DNA from: an uncultured Bacteroidales bacterium
GTDB taxonomy: Bacteria > Bacteroidota > Bacteroidia > Bacteroidales > UBA932
Direction of reading: 5' to 3'
DNA: 64,000 bases
Assembly: GCA_900316955.1 (NCBI GenBank)
Contig: ONEX01000006.1
Coordinates: 62,001 to 126,000, forward strand
Part shown: piece after piece, positions 15,575 to 24,602 of the stretch
Layout of the letters: each line of letters opens with the position of its first letter
Numbering within the stretch: the first letter of the stretch is position 1
Made by a program: the position numbers and the translations under genes
Notes under the pieces: generated by a model
Databases searched by the model: none
Seen by the model: only the letters and a program-made list of their open reading frames with translations
What the model was told of the DNA's origin: nothing

Positions 15575-16030
15575 TTACTCGTGCGTGGCGAAACGCTGCT
15601 CCGCGAGCCGCTCCCACTTCGTGCCGGGGCGGCCGTAGTTCGCGTACGGGTAGATGGAGATGCCGCCGCGCGGGGTGAAGAGGCCCGTGACCTCGATGTA
15701 TTTCGGGTCCATCAGCTTGATGAGGTCCTTCATGATGGTGTTCACGACGTCCTCGTGGAAATCGCCGTGGCTGCGGAAGCTGAACAGATAGAGCTTCAGG
15801 CTCTTGGACTCCACCATGCGGACGTCGGGCACGTAGCTGATGCGGATCTCCGCGAAGTCGGGCTGGCCGGTGATGGGGCACAGGGTGGTGAACTCCGGGC
15901 AGTTGAAACGCACCCAGTAGTCGTTGTCGGGATGCTGGTTCTCGAAGGTTTCCAGCACTTCGGGCGCGTAGTCCTGGCTGTAGGAAGTCTTGTGGCCCAG
16001 GCTCTTGAGGGCTTCGGGATTGCGTGCCAT
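15575..16030 (-). CDS. queF: NADPH-dependent 7-cyano-7-deazaguanine reductase
   Basis: 151 residues, short unimodular QueF. It reduces preQ0 nitrile to preQ1 amine in queuosine synthesis. The thioimide-forming Cys51 lies in [15 protein letters not shown] with the catalytic Asp58, and the QueF signature [20 protein letters not shown] follows at about 73-92. It starts 1 bp after prfA, so it is almost certainly co-transcribed with it, an apt pairing of translation-related genes. Other queuosine genes are not in the window. Confidence 0.95.
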   Translation of the reverse strand: MARNPEALKSLGHKTSYSQDYAPEVLETFENQHPDNDYWVRFNCPEFTTLCPITGQPDFAEIRISYVPDVRMVESKSLKLYLFSFRSHGDFHEDVVNTIMKDLIKLMDPKYIEVTGLFTPRGGISIYPYANYGRPGTKWERLAEQRFATHE

Positions 16031-16031
16031 C

Positions 16032-17132
16032 TTATGCTTCCTCCTCTCCGGCTTCCTTCAGGCGCTCGGCGTTCTCCGCGATCTGGAGCTGGTCGATGCA
16101 CTCCTGGATGTCACCGTCCATGAAGACGGGCAGGTTGTACATGCTCCAGCCGATGCGGTGGTCCGTCACGCGGCCCTGGGGATAGTTGTAGGTACGGATC
16201 TTCGCGGAACGGTCGCCGGTGGAGACCATGGTCTTGCGCTTCGCGGCGATGCCGTCCAGGTATTTCTGATGCTCGAGATTGTACAGGCGGGTGCGGAGCT
16301 CCTCCATCGCCCGGTCCAGGTTCTTGAGCTGGGAACGCTCCTCCTGGCACTGGACCACGAGGCCGGACGGGATGTGCGTCAGGCGCACGGCGGAGTAGGT
16401 GGTGTTCACGCCCTGTCCGCCCGGGCCGGAGGCGCAGAAGAGGTCCTTGCGGATGTCGGCCGGGTTCAGCTCCACGTCAAACTCGCCGGCTTCCGGGAAC
16501 ACGGCCACGGAGGCGGCCGACGTCTGGATGCGGCCCTGGGTTTCCGTCTGCGGGACGCGCTGGACGCGGTGCACGCCGGATTCGTACTTCATCACGCCGT
16601 ACACGCCGTCCTGGCTGGAGGAAAGCTTGAACACGATCTGCTTGAAGCCGCCGGCCGTGCCGGGAGCCTGGTCGGTGACCTCCAGCTTCCAACCCCTGCG
16701 CTCGGCGAAGTGCTGGTACATGCGGAACAGGTCGCCGGCGAAGATGGCCGCCTCGTCACCGCCGGTGCCGCCGCGGATTTCCACCATCGCGTTCTTGGAG
16801 TCGTCCGGATCGGCCGGGATGAGGAGCAGCTTGATGTTCTGCTCCATCTCGGGGAGCTTGGGTTCGATCTCCGCGACCTCGTCGCGGGCCATCTCGCGAA
16901 GGTCCTCGTCCTTCTCGTTCATGAGGATGTCCTTCGCCTGCGCGAGCTCGTCCAGCATGCGCTTGTACTCGAGGCCGGCCTGGATGATGGGCTGCAGTTC
17001 CTTGTAGTCCTTGTTCAACTGCACGAATTTCTTCATGTCGGCGATGACGGCCGGGTCGGCGAGCGACTCTTCCAGCTTCCTGTATTTGTCCTGAAGGCTC
17101 AGCACCTTCTCCAGCAATGTGTTCTCTGCCAT
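16032..17132 (-). CDS. prfA: Peptide chain release factor 1
   Basis: 366 residues. Reads UAA/UAG and triggers peptide release. The GGQ motif is at 238-240 ([11 protein letters not shown]) and the anticodon-like tripeptide is PQT at 194-196, in place of E. coli PAT, in the context [16 protein letters not shown]2 would have SPF, so the RF1 assignment is firm. The start at [10 protein letters not shown] is preferred to an in-frame codon nine residues upstream because a TATCTTTG promoter sits at 17157-17164. queF follows. Confidence 0.96.
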   Translation of the reverse strand: MAENTLLEKVLSLQDKYRKLEESLADPAVIADMKKFVQLNKDYKELQPIIQAGLEYKRMLDELAQAKDILMNEKDEDLREMARDEVAEIEPKLPEMEQNIKLLLIPADPDDSKNAMVEIRGGTGGDEAAIFAGDLFRMYQHFAERRGWKLEVTDQAPGTAGGFKQIVFKLSSSQDGVYGVMKYESGVHRVQRVPQTETQGRIQTSAASVAVFPEAGEFDVELNPADIRKDLFCASGPGGQGVNTTYSAVRLTHIPSGLVVQCQEERSQLKNLDRAMEELRTRLYNLEHQKYLDGIAAKRKTMVSTGDRSAKIRTYNYPQGRVTDHRIGWSMYNLPVFMDGDIQECIDQLQIAENAERLKEAGEEEA

Positions 17133-17156
17133 GGGGGCGGGTTTTGAATTAGTCTG

Positions 17157-17164
17157 CAAAGATA
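17157..17164 (-). promoter_or_regulatory. -7 promoter element for prfA-queF
   Basis: TATCTTTG on the - strand, 25 bp before prfA. Confidence 0.6.
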
Positions 17165-17188
17165 CGGAAAAAACTCCGAATTACCATA

Positions 17189-17989
17189 TCAGAGCCCTTT
17201 GGCCTTCCCTTCGTCCCAGATGGCGTCCATTTCGGCGAGGGTCATGTCCGCGAGTTTCAGGCCGCGGCGGAGGGTTTCCTCCTCCATATAGGAGAAGCGG
17301 CGGCGGAACTTGTCGCAGGCGCCGCTGAGGGCGGCTTCCGGGTCGATGCCGTACAGGCGGGAGGCGTTGATGACGGCGAACAGCAGGTCGCCGAACTCCT
17401 CCTGCATGTGCTTCGGGTCGTCTTCCTCGCAGGCGTCCTTCGCCTCCCCCATCTCCTCCTGCACCTTGGGCCAGACATCCTCCTTCTGCTCCCAGTCGAA
17501 GCCGCAGCCGCGGGCCTTCTCCTGCATGGACAGGGCCTTGAGGATGGCGGGCATGGCGTCGGGGATGCCGGCCATGACGCGCTTGTTGCCGTCCTTTTCC
17601 TTCGCTTTCACGAGTTCCCAGGTATCGGCGATCTCCTTGGCGGTGGTGGGCTTGCCGGCCTCGGGGCCGAACACGTGCGGATGGCGGAAGACCATCTTGT
17701 CGCACACTTTGTTCAAGGAGTCGGCGATGTCGAAGGAGCCCTCTTCCTGGGCGATGCGGGCGTAGAAGACCATGTGGTACAGCAGGTCGCCGATCTCCTT
17801 CGCCGTCCCCTTCCGGTCGCCCTTGAGGATGGTGTCGCTGAGCTCGTACACTTCCTCCTCCGTCATCGGACGGATGGTGTCGATGGTCTGCGCCGCATTC
17901 CACGGGCATTTTTCCCGCAGGAGGTCCATGATATCGAGCAATCGGCCGAAGGCGGCCACCTTTTCTTCCCTGGTATGCATTTTATTCAT
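17189..17989 (-). CDS. mazG: Nucleoside triphosphate pyrophosphohydrolase MazG
   Basis: 266 residues. It hydrolyses (d)NTPs to NMP and pyrophosphate. Two MazG modules are seen: the first near residues 10-110 (LLREKCPWN, the EEEVYELSD acidic helix, AKEIGDLLYHMVFY) and the second at about 150-235 (EEMGEAKDAC, EEFGDLLFAVIN). The EExxE/ExxD metal ligands are intact. Two starts are possible, 17989 (MNKMHTREE) and 17980 (MHTREE); the promoter at 18000-18007 leaves a very short leader for the first, so the second may be used. Confidence 0.93.
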   Translation of the reverse strand: MNKMHTREEKVAAFGRLLDIMDLLREKCPWNAAQTIDTIRPMTEEEVYELSDTILKGDRKGTAKEIGDLLYHMVFYARIAQEEGSFDIADSLNKVCDKMVFRHPHVFGPEAGKPTTAKEIADTWELVKAKEKDGNKRVMAGIPDAMPAILKALSMQEKARGCGFDWEQKEDVWPKVQEEMGEAKDACEEDDPKHMQEEFGDLLFAVINASRLYGIDPEAALSGACDKFRRRFSYMEEETLRRGLKLADMTLAEMDAIWDEGKAKGL

Positions 17990-17999
17990 AAAATTTTTA

Positions 18000-18007
18000 C
18001 AAATATA
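18000..18007 (-). promoter_or_regulatory. -7 promoter element for mazG
   Basis: TATATTTG on the - strand, immediately before the mazG start. Confidence 0.55.
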
Positions 18008-18020
18008 CAAAGAATCTGCT

Positions 18021-18028
18021 TATATTTG
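18021..18028 (+). promoter_or_regulatory. -7 promoter element for CoA-transferase gene
   Basis: TATATTTG on the + strand, 13 bp before the ATG; divergent from the mazG promoter. Confidence 0.6.
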
Positions 18029-18041
18029 CCCGGCTTAGCGT

Positions 18042-19325
18042 ATGAAACCCTTGACATTCATATCGGCGGACGAAGCCGTCCGCGGCGTCCGGAGCGGGGA
18101 TCACATCCACCTCTCTCCGATCGCCAGCGTCCCCCACGTCCTCATCGACGCCCTGTGCCGCAGGGCCGGGGAACTGCGTGACCTGCATTTCCATCATTTC
18201 CATACCGAAGGACCTGCGCCGTACGGTTCCAAGGAGTACGAAGGCATCTTTTTCGACCAGGGCTTCTTCGTGGGCCCGAACGTGCGGAAAAGCGTCCAGG
18301 AAGGCTATGCCGACTATATCCCCACGCACCTGTTCGAGTCGCAGGCGATGTACCGCAGCGGCGCGCTCCCGTGCGATGTCGCGATGGTGCAGGTGTCCGA
18401 GCCCGTGGACGGGGTTGTCTCCCTCGGCACTTCCGTGGACTGCTCGGTCGCAGCCCTCGAGGTGGCCCGCCTGAAGCTGGCGGTCGTCAACCCGAACGTC
18501 CCCTTCTCCTACGGCGAGCCCATCCCCGTGGACCGGTTCGACGCCTTCGTCTGGGATGAGACGCCGCTGATCACCAAGGACTACGTGCAGCCCACGGAGA
18601 TCGACCGGATGATCGGCCGGAACTGCTCGGAACTCGTTCCGGACGGCGCCTGCCTGCAGATGGGCATCGGCTCGCTGCCCAACGCCGTGTGCTCCGAACT
18701 CACGAACCATCAGCACCTCGGCCTCCACACGGAAATGTTCGCCGACGGCGCCCTGGACCTCATCCGGAAAGGCGTCATCGACGGAGCCGCGAAGAAGATC
18801 GACACCGGCAAGGTCGTCGCCTCCTTCCTGCTTGGCTCGCAGGACGTGTACGACTTCATCGACCGGAACCCGGCCGTCCAGATGCGGGAAATCGCCTACA
18901 CGAACGACCCCTGGATCATCGCGAAGAACCCGAACGTCGTGTCCATCAACTCCGCCACCGAAATCGACCTCACCGGCCAGGTGTGCGCCGATTCCATCGG
19001 CACCCGGATGTACTCCGGCACCGGCGGCCAGCTGGACTTCGTCCGCGGCGCGAAGATGTCGCCCGGCGGCAAGGCCATCATCGCCCTCGCCTCCCGCACC
19101 GCGAAACTCGCCCCGAAGATCGTCCCCACCCTGAAGCCCGGCGCCGGCGTCGTCACGCCCCGCGCCGACGTGCAGTGGGTCGTCACCGAATACGGCGCCG
19201 TGAACCTGTACGGCAAGTCCCTGCAGGAGCGCGCCCGCCTGCTGATCTCCATCGCCCATCCGGACGACAGAGAACAGTTGGACCGAGCCGCTTTCGAACG
19301 GTTCGGTCCCCACTGGATGTATTAA
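18042..19325 (+). CDS. Acetyl-CoA hydrolase/transferase family CoA-transferase (4-hydroxybutyrate/butyryl type)
   Basis: 427 residues, family I CoA-transferase of the AbfT/butyryl-CoA:acetate transferase type. Two Rossmann-like halves are seen. The catalytic glutamate is Glu231 in GLHTEMFADG, and the C-terminal half has SINSATEIDLTGQV and GTGGQLDFVRGA, which shape the CoA-binding site. Plausible reaction: exchange of CoA between acetate and butyrate, 4-hydroxybutyrate or a related acid; the sequence does not separate these. It is convergent with acd-etfAB, whose product (butyryl-CoA or similar) it could use. Well-formed and full length. Confidence 0.9.
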   Translation: MKPLTFISADEAVRGVRSGDHIHLSPIASVPHVLIDALCRRAGELRDLHFHHFHTEGPAPYGSKEYEGIFFDQGFFVGPNVRKSVQEGYADYIPTHLFESQAMYRSGALPCDVAMVQVSEPVDGVVSLGTSVDCSVAALEVARLKLAVVNPNVPFSYGEPIPVDRFDAFVWDETPLITKDYVQPTEIDRMIGRNCSELVPDGACLQMGIGSLPNAVCSELTNHQHLGLHTEMFADGALDLIRKGVIDGAAKKIDTGKVVASFLLGSQDVYDFIDRNPAVQMREIAYTNDPWIIAKNPNVVSINSATEIDLTGQVCADSIGTRMYSGTGGQLDFVRGAKMSPGGKAIIALASRTAKLAPKIVPTLKPGAGVVTPRADVQWVVTEYGAVNLYGKSLQERARLLISIAHPDDREQLDRAAFERFGPHWMY

Positions 19326-19334
19326 AAGTCGTCC

Positions 19335-21050
19335 TTACGCCTCCACGGCGCGGAATGCGGCGAGGTCGGAGGCCTTGAAAGCGCGGATGTACGCGCTCTT
19401 TCCATTCACCGTTTCCTCGGCCATCTGCGTCATCACGCGGGCGGACTTCGCGAAGAGTTCCGGCGCGAGGGTGGCGTCCCGCTGCAGCAGCAGGGCCATG
19501 ACGATCTCGCCGGTCATGTCGTACAGGCGACGGGCGAGGAAGTCCAGGACTTCCTGGTCCTCGAACGCCTTGACGGCCGCGATGCTCGCGTCATAGATGT
19601 CGGCGAGCGCCGCAACGCGGGCGCGGAGGGGTTCCATCTCCGCCGACACGGGCTCGGCGAGCAGGCCCCGGATGATCTCGGAGTAGGACCCGTTCGTGAT
19701 GTAGCGGATCGCCGCCACGACCTGGAGCTGGGTCGTTCCCTCATAGATATTGAAGATGCGCGCGTCGCGCATCAGGCGCTGGCACTTGTATTCCATGATG
19801 AAACCGGAACCGCCGTGGACGGACACGCAGTCGAAGGCGTTCTGGTTCGCGTATTCGGAGCTCATGCCCTTGCACAGGGGCGTGAAGGCGTCGGCGAGGC
19901 GGCTGTATTTCTTCATCTCGGCGCGCTCCTCCCCCGTCAGCGGACGGTCGCGCTGGATGTCCTCCAGGCACTTGTACACGTCCACGTGCGCGGCGGTGTG
20001 ATACAGCAGGGTGCGGCTGGCGTCCAGCTTCGCCTTCATCCGGCTAAGCATGTCGTACACGCCCGGGAAGTGCGCGATGGTCTGGCCGAACTGGGCGCGC
20101 TCGGAGGCGTACCGGGACGCCTCGTTGTAGGCTTCCTGGCTCAGGCCGGTGGACTGGGCGCCGATGCCGAGGCGGGCGCCGTTCATCAGGGCCATCACAT
20201 ACTTGATCAGGCCGAGGCGGGTGCTGCCGCAAAGCTCGGCGCGGGCATTCTTGTAGGTGAGCTCGCAGGTCGGCGAGCCGTGGATACCGAGCTTGTGCTC
20301 GATGTGGCGGACGTCCACGCCGCCCTGCCGCTTGTCGTAGATGAACATCGACAGGCCGCGGCCGTCGCGGGTCCCCTCCTCGCTGCGGGCGAGGACGAGG
20401 TGGATGTCGGAGTCGCCGTTGGTGATGAACCGTTTGACGCCGTTCAGGAGCCAGCAGCCCTGTTCCTCGCTCCACGTGGCCTTGAGCATCACGCGCTGGA
20501 GGTCGGAACCGGCATCGGGCTCGGTCAGGTCCATGGACATGGTCTCGCCGGCGCAGATGCGCGGGAGGAACTTCTGCCGCTGCTCTTCGGAGCCGAACTC
20601 GTACAGGGTGTCGGCGCAGCTCTGCAGGCTCCAGATGTTCTGGAACGAGGCGTCGGCGGCGCTCACGAGCTCGGAGCACATGCTGAACACGACGTTCGGG
20701 AGGTTCAGACCGCCGTAGCGGCGCGGCTGCGCGACGCCGGTGAGGCCGGCCTTGCGCATCGCCTCCATGTTCTCGACGGTCTTGGAGGCGTAGATCATCC
20801 GCCCGTTCTCGAGGTGCGGACCTTCCAGGTCCACGCTCTCGGAGTTCGGGGCGATGATGTTGGCGGTGATGTCACCGACAACCTCCAGGATGCGCTTGTA
20901 GTTCTCGATGCAGTCTTCATAGTCTACGGGCGCCTCCGGATACAGGTCCTTGTCGGCGAATCCCTTTTCCCGAAGCTCCACGATCCGGCGCATCAGGGGA
21001 TGCTGGAAGTAGAAGGCGATTTCGGGATGGTCGGTATAGTAGTTGGCCAT
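19335..21050 (-). CDS. Acyl-CoA dehydrogenase with C-terminal extension
   Basis: 571 residues. A flavoenzyme that interconverts acyl- and enoyl-CoA, with electrons carried by EtfAB. Family motifs: LTEPDAGSD, RFITNGD, KLGIHGSPT and HGGSGFIMEY, with the catalytic glutamate in IYEGTTQLQ (about 445-453). About 100 helical residues follow the usual ACAD core, the extended type often found in anaerobes. It is the last gene of etfB-etfA-acd, spaced 3 bp from etfA. Butyryl-CoA dehydrogenase in the reductive direction is likely, but chain-length preference is inferred only from context. Confidence 0.92.
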   Translation of the reverse strand: MANYYTDHPEIAFYFQHPLMRRIVELREKGFADKDLYPEAPVDYEDCIENYKRILEVVGDITANIIAPNSESVDLEGPHLENGRMIYASKTVENMEAMRKAGLTGVAQPRRYGGLNLPNVVFSMCSELVSAADASFQNIWSLQSCADTLYEFGSEEQRQKFLPRICAGETMSMDLTEPDAGSDLQRVMLKATWSEEQGCWLLNGVKRFITNGDSDIHLVLARSEEGTRDGRGLSMFIYDKRQGGVDVRHIEHKLGIHGSPTCELTYKNARAELCGSTRLGLIKYVMALMNGARLGIGAQSTGLSQEAYNEASRYASERAQFGQTIAHFPGVYDMLSRMKAKLDASRTLLYHTAAHVDVYKCLEDIQRDRPLTGEERAEMKKYSRLADAFTPLCKGMSSEYANQNAFDCVSVHGGSGFIMEYKCQRLMRDARIFNIYEGTTQLQVVAAIRYITNGSYSEIIRGLLAEPVSAEMEPLRARVAALADIYDASIAAVKAFEDQEVLDFLARRLYDMTGEIVMALLLQRDATLAPELFAKSARVMTQMAEETVNGKSAYIRAFKASDLAAFRAVEA

Positions 21051-21053
21051 GGC

Positions 21054-22076
21054 TTACTTGCTGTTTTTCTTGTAATACTTGATGAGCTTCGGGATCACTT
21101 CCTCCACGGTGCCCACGATCACGTAGTCCGCGATCTTGTTGATGGGGGCGTCCGGGTCGGAGTTCACGCTGATGATGATGCTGCTGTCCTGCATGCCGGC
21201 GATATGCTGGATCTGGCCGCTGATGCCGCAGGCGATGTACACCTTCGGATGGACGGTCACGCCGGTCTGGCCGATCTGGCGGTCGGCGTCGCAGAAGCCG
21301 GCGTCCACCGCGGCGCGGCTGGCGCCCACCTCCGCATGGAGGACCTTCGCCAGGTCGAACAGCATCTGGAATCCTTCCTTGGACCCCATGCCGTAACCGC
21401 CGGAAACGACGATGGAAGCGCCCTTGAGGTTATGCCTGGCCGCCTCCACGTGATGGTCCAGGACCTTCACGACATAGGCTTCCGGGCTTACGTAGCGGTC
21501 CACCTCGGGATAGACCACTTCCCCGCGGGCCTTGCCCGCGTACAGGGCCTTCTGCATGACGCCGGAACGGACCGTTGCCATCTGCGGACGGTGGTCCGGA
21601 TTCACGATGGTCGCCACGATGTTGCCGCCGAAGGCGGGACGGATCTGGTACAGGAGGTTCTTGTAGGACTTCCCGGTCTTGACGTCGTCGAAATCGCCGA
21701 TCTCGAGCTGCGTGCAGTCGGCGGTGAGGCCGCTGGTCAGGGAAGAGGACACGCGCGGGCCCAGGTCCCGGCCGATGACGGTCGCGCCCATCAGGCAGAT
21801 CTGCGGTTTCTCCTCCTGGAAGAGGTTCACGAGAATATCGGTATGGGGCGCGGACGTGTAAGGGAACAGGTCCTTCCCGTCGAATACGAACAGTTTGTCC
21901 ACCCCGTACGGGAGGATCTGGGACTCCACGGCCCCTTTGATGCCGGTGCCGGCCACCACGGCGTGCAGTTCCACGCCCAGCTCGTCCGCGAGCTTGCGGC
22001 CTTTGGTCAGGAGTTCCTGGGAGACCTCGGCCACGACCGTGCCCTCGATCTCGCAATATACGAATACGTTATCCAT
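21054..22076 (-). CDS. etfA: Electron transfer flavoprotein alpha subunit
   Basis: 340 residues. N-terminal ETF domain, then the C-terminal FAD-binding domain with VVSGGYGMGSKEGF (about 225-238), GQTGVTVHPKVYIACGISGQIQHIAGM and SDPDAPINKIADYVIVG. Start chosen at MDNVFVYCEIEG, 4 bp after the etfB stop; an upstream in-frame codon lies inside etfB. It forms a heterodimer with EtfB and passes electrons to or from the acyl-CoA dehydrogenase encoded next. Whether this pair bifurcates cannot be decided by eye. Confidence 0.94.
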   Translation of the reverse strand: MDNVFVYCEIEGTVVAEVSQELLTKGRKLADELGVELHAVVAGTGIKGAVESQILPYGVDKLFVFDGKDLFPYTSAPHTDILVNLFQEEKPQICLMGATVIGRDLGPRVSSSLTSGLTADCTQLEIGDFDDVKTGKSYKNLLYQIRPAFGGNIVATIVNPDHRPQMATVRSGVMQKALYAGKARGEVVYPEVDRYVSPEAYVVKVLDHHVEAARHNLKGASIVVSGGYGMGSKEGFQMLFDLAKVLHAEVGASRAAVDAGFCDADRQIGQTGVTVHPKVYIACGISGQIQHIAGMQDSSIIISVNSDPDAPINKIADYVIVGTVEEVIPKLIKYYKKNSK

Positions 22077-22080
22077 AGTC

Positions 22081-22950
22081 TTAGCCGATGATCTTGTCAC
22101 TGATGAGTTCCTGCACCAGGCTTTCGACATCCGCGTCGGAAGCGGTGAGGGTCTTGCTTTCCTTGGCCTGGAAGACGATGTTCTGCACCGTCTTCACGCG
22201 GGTCGGCGAGCCGGCGAAACCGCACTGGGACGGGTCCCCGTCCACATCGGCCACCGTCCACTGGGTGAGGGTCAGGTACGGACGCTCCGCGTACAGGGCG
22301 GCGTGGGGGTCGTTCTCGGAGCGCTCGGAAGGGCAGGTCGCCCATTTGTACTTCATCACGAGCCGCACGTTCTGCGGGCGGCAGGGAGCCGCGGTGCCGT
22401 TGACGGTAACCACGAGGGGAAGCGGCGCCTCGACCGTCTCGACGCCTCCGTCGATGGAGCGCCGGATGGTCGCCTTGCCGTCTTTCACGTCCAGGATCTC
22501 CTGGGCGTAGGTGACTTGCGTCATGCCCAGCTTCTCGGCCACCTGCGGGCCCACCTGGGCCGTGTCGCCGTCGATGGCCTGGCGGCCGCCGAGGACGAGG
22601 TCCACGCCGCCGATCTTGCGGATGGCGGTCGCGAGGGCGTAGGAAGTGGCGAGGGTGTCGGCGCCGGCGAAGAGCCGGTCGGTGAGGAGGTAGCCGGTAT
22701 CGGCCCCGCGGTAGAGGCCCTGGCGGATGATTTCTCCCGCCCGGGGCGGGCCCATGGTCAGGATGGCTACGGTCGAGCCCGGATTCTTCTCTTTCAGGCG
22801 GAGAGCCTGCTCCAGGGCGTTCAGGTCGTCGGGATTGAAGATCGCGGGCAGGGCGGCGCGGTTCACGGTTCCTTCGGCCGTCATGGCGTCTTTGCCCACG
22901 TTGCGGGTGTCCGGGACTTGTTTGGCCAGGACAACGATTTTCAAAGTCAT
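22081..22950 (-). CDS. etfB: Electron transfer flavoprotein beta subunit
   Basis: 289 residues. Conserved features: KQVPDT at the N-terminus, FNPDDLNALEQALRL, the nucleotide-binding segment VDLVLGGRQAIDGDTAQVGPQVAE (about 128-151) and LPLVVTVNG. First gene of etfB-etfA-acd. The 36-bp gap upstream contains no convincing TAnnTTTG element, and the HerA operon terminator lies just before it, so the promoter is not identified. It binds AMP/FAD at the subunit interface and works with EtfA. Confidence 0.94.
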   Translation of the reverse strand: MTLKIVVLAKQVPDTRNVGKDAMTAEGTVNRAALPAIFNPDDLNALEQALRLKEKNPGSTVAILTMGPPRAGEIIRQGLYRGADTGYLLTDRLFAGADTLATSYALATAIRKIGGVDLVLGGRQAIDGDTAQVGPQVAEKLGMTQVTYAQEILDVKDGKATIRRSIDGGVETVEAPLPLVVTVNGTAAPCRPQNVRLVMKYKWATCPSERSENDPHAALYAERPYLTLTQWTVADVDGDPSQCGFAGSPTRVKTVQNIVFQAKESKTLTASDADVESLVQELISDKIIG

Positions 22951-22986
22951 GTTAGGATTCAGGTTTCAGTATACGTTTTGGAAAAG

Positions 22987-23014
22987 GGGGAACCTCTATT
23001 TGATGAGGTTCCCC
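22987..23014 (-). terminator. Intrinsic terminator of the cstA-herA operon
   Basis: A perfect 10-bp stem GGGGAACCTC/GAGGTTCCCC with an 8-base loop spans the stop codon of the HerA-like gene and is followed on the - strand by CTTTTCC. Confidence 0.8.
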
Positions 23015-24600
23015 AGGATGCTCCGGGTGAGTTCCCGGGTAATGGTGTTCGTCGCGGATTTGGTGGCCTTCTGGACCGCTTTCTTGGTCGTGGAGGTGCC
23101 GCTCTTCTTCTTGGTGCCGGAGACGGAGTCGGCCACGGAGGCGGCGACGACGCCGGTGACGGCGGTGATCACGGACTTCAGGACCTTGGAGGCGATGCTG
23201 TTCTTCTTTTTCTTCGCCTGCTCCTTTTCGAGCTTGGCCTGTTCCTTGGCCTCGAGGGCGGCCTGCTTCTCGGCCTCCTTCTGCGCCTGGAGTTCGGCCT
23301 TCTGGCGCTCGGCCTCCGCCGTGGCGGCGACGAGGATCTCATAGGCGCTCTCGCGGTCATCGACCTTGTCGTAGCGGCCCCAGAGGCGGGACTGCTTGAT
23401 GATCGTCGCGCGCTGGTCCTCGGTGATGGCGCCGATCTGGCTCAGCGGGAAGAGGATCTTCGCGCGCTCGACCATGGACGGGGCGCCCTTTTCGTCCAGG
23501 AAGGAGACGAGGGCTTCGCCGGTCTCCAGCTGGAGGATGGCTTCGTAGGTGTCGAAGGCCGGGTTCGCGCGGAAGGTTTCCGCGGCCACCTTGACCGCCT
23601 TCTGGTCCTTGGGGGTATAGGCGCGCAGGGCGTGCTGGACCCGGTTGCCGAGCTGGCCGAGGATGTTCTCGGGGATGTCGGTCGGGCTCTGGGTGACGAA
23701 ATAGATGCCGACACCTTTGGAGCGGATGAGGCGGATGACCTGCTCGATCTTGGAGGTCAGGGCCTTGGAGGTGTCCTCGAAGAGCATATGGGCCTCGTCG
23801 AAGAAGAAGACGAGCTTCGGGAGGTCCATGTCGCCGACCTCCGGGAGGGTGCTGTACAGCTCGGACAGCAGCCAGAGGAGGAAGGTGGAATAGAGCTTCG
23901 GCTTGAGCATGAGCTTGTCCGCGGCCAGGACGTTCATCACGCCCTTCCCGCCCTCGCACTGGAGGAGGTCGAAGATGTCGAAGGAAGGACGGCCGAAGAA
24001 CAGGTCGGCGCCCTGGTTCTCGAGGCCCAGGAGGGCGCGCTGGATGGCGCCGATGGAGGCCGTGGACACATTGCCGTACTGGGTGGTGAATTCCGCCGCG
24101 TTCTGGCCCACGAAATTGAGCATGGCGCGGAGGTCCTTCAGGTCATCGAGGAGAAGGCCGTTGTCGTCGGCGATCTTGAAGACGATGTTCAGGACGCCGG
24201 TCTGCGTCTCGTTCAGCTCCATCAGGCGGCCCAGCAGGTCCGGGCCCATGTTGGAGATGGTCGAGCGCATGGGATGGCCCTGCTCGCCATAGACGTCGAA
24301 GAAGCGGACGGGGCAGCTCTGGAACTGCGGGTCTTCGATGCCGAACTCCGGCAGGCGCTTCTGGATGAAGCCGGAGAGCTTGCCCGCCTGGCTGATGCCG
24401 GAGAGGTCGCCCTTCATGTCGGCCATGAAGCAGGGCACGCCGGCCTGGCAGAAGGTTTCGGCCAGCACCTGCAGGGTGACGGTCTTGCCGGTACCGGTGG
24501 CGCCGGCGATGAGGCCGTGGCGGTTCGCCATCTTTCCGACGATGGAGATGGGGCCGTTTGCGGAGTGGGCTACGTACAGCCCGCGTTCTTTATCAAGCAT
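22996..24600 (-). CDS. HerA-like ATPase (DUF853 family)
   Basis: 534 residues. Walker A GATGTGKT at 33-40 and a Walker B in [13 protein letters not shown] place it in the FtsK/HerA helicase-like superfamily, DUF853 branch (YjgR type). About 415-470 is a charged Ala/Glu/Lys coiled coil ([20 protein letters not shown]), then a Gly/Ser/Lys-rich tail. Cytosolic; DNA translocation is plausible, but the biological role of this family is not established. Last gene of its operon: it begins 2 bp after cstA and ends in a terminator. Confidence 0.88.
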   Translation of the reverse strand: MLDKERGLYVAHSANGPISIVGKMANRHGLIAGATGTGKTVTLQVLAETFCQAGVPCFMADMKGDLSGISQAGKLSGFIQKRLPEFGIEDPQFQSCPVRFFDVYGEQGHPMRSTISNMGPDLLGRLMELNETQTGVLNIVFKIADDNGLLLDDLKDLRAMLNFVGQNAAEFTTQYGNVSTASIGAIQRALLGLENQGADLFFGRPSFDIFDLLQCEGGKGVMNVLAADKLMLKPKLYSTFLLWLLSELYSTLPEVGDMDLPKLVFFFDEAHMLFEDTSKALTSKIEQVIRLIRSKGVGIYFVTQSPTDIPENILGQLGNRVQHALRAYTPKDQKAVKVAAETFRANPAFDTYEAILQLETGEALVSFLDEKGAPSMVERAKILFPLSQIGAITEDQRATIIKQSRLWGRYDKVDDRESAYEILVAATAEAERQKAELQAQKEAEKQAALEAKEQAKLEKEQAKKKKNSIASKVLKSVITAVTGVVAASVADSVSGTKKKSGTSTTKKAVQKATKSATNTITRELTRSILGNLIK

Positions 24601-24602
24601 GT

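Noticed and set aside
16544-16552. PQT instead of PAT in release factor 1 as an altered stop-codon reader
   Set aside because: The rest of the anticodon region and GGQ are standard RF1, and stop codons in the window include TAA, TAG and TGA as normal.
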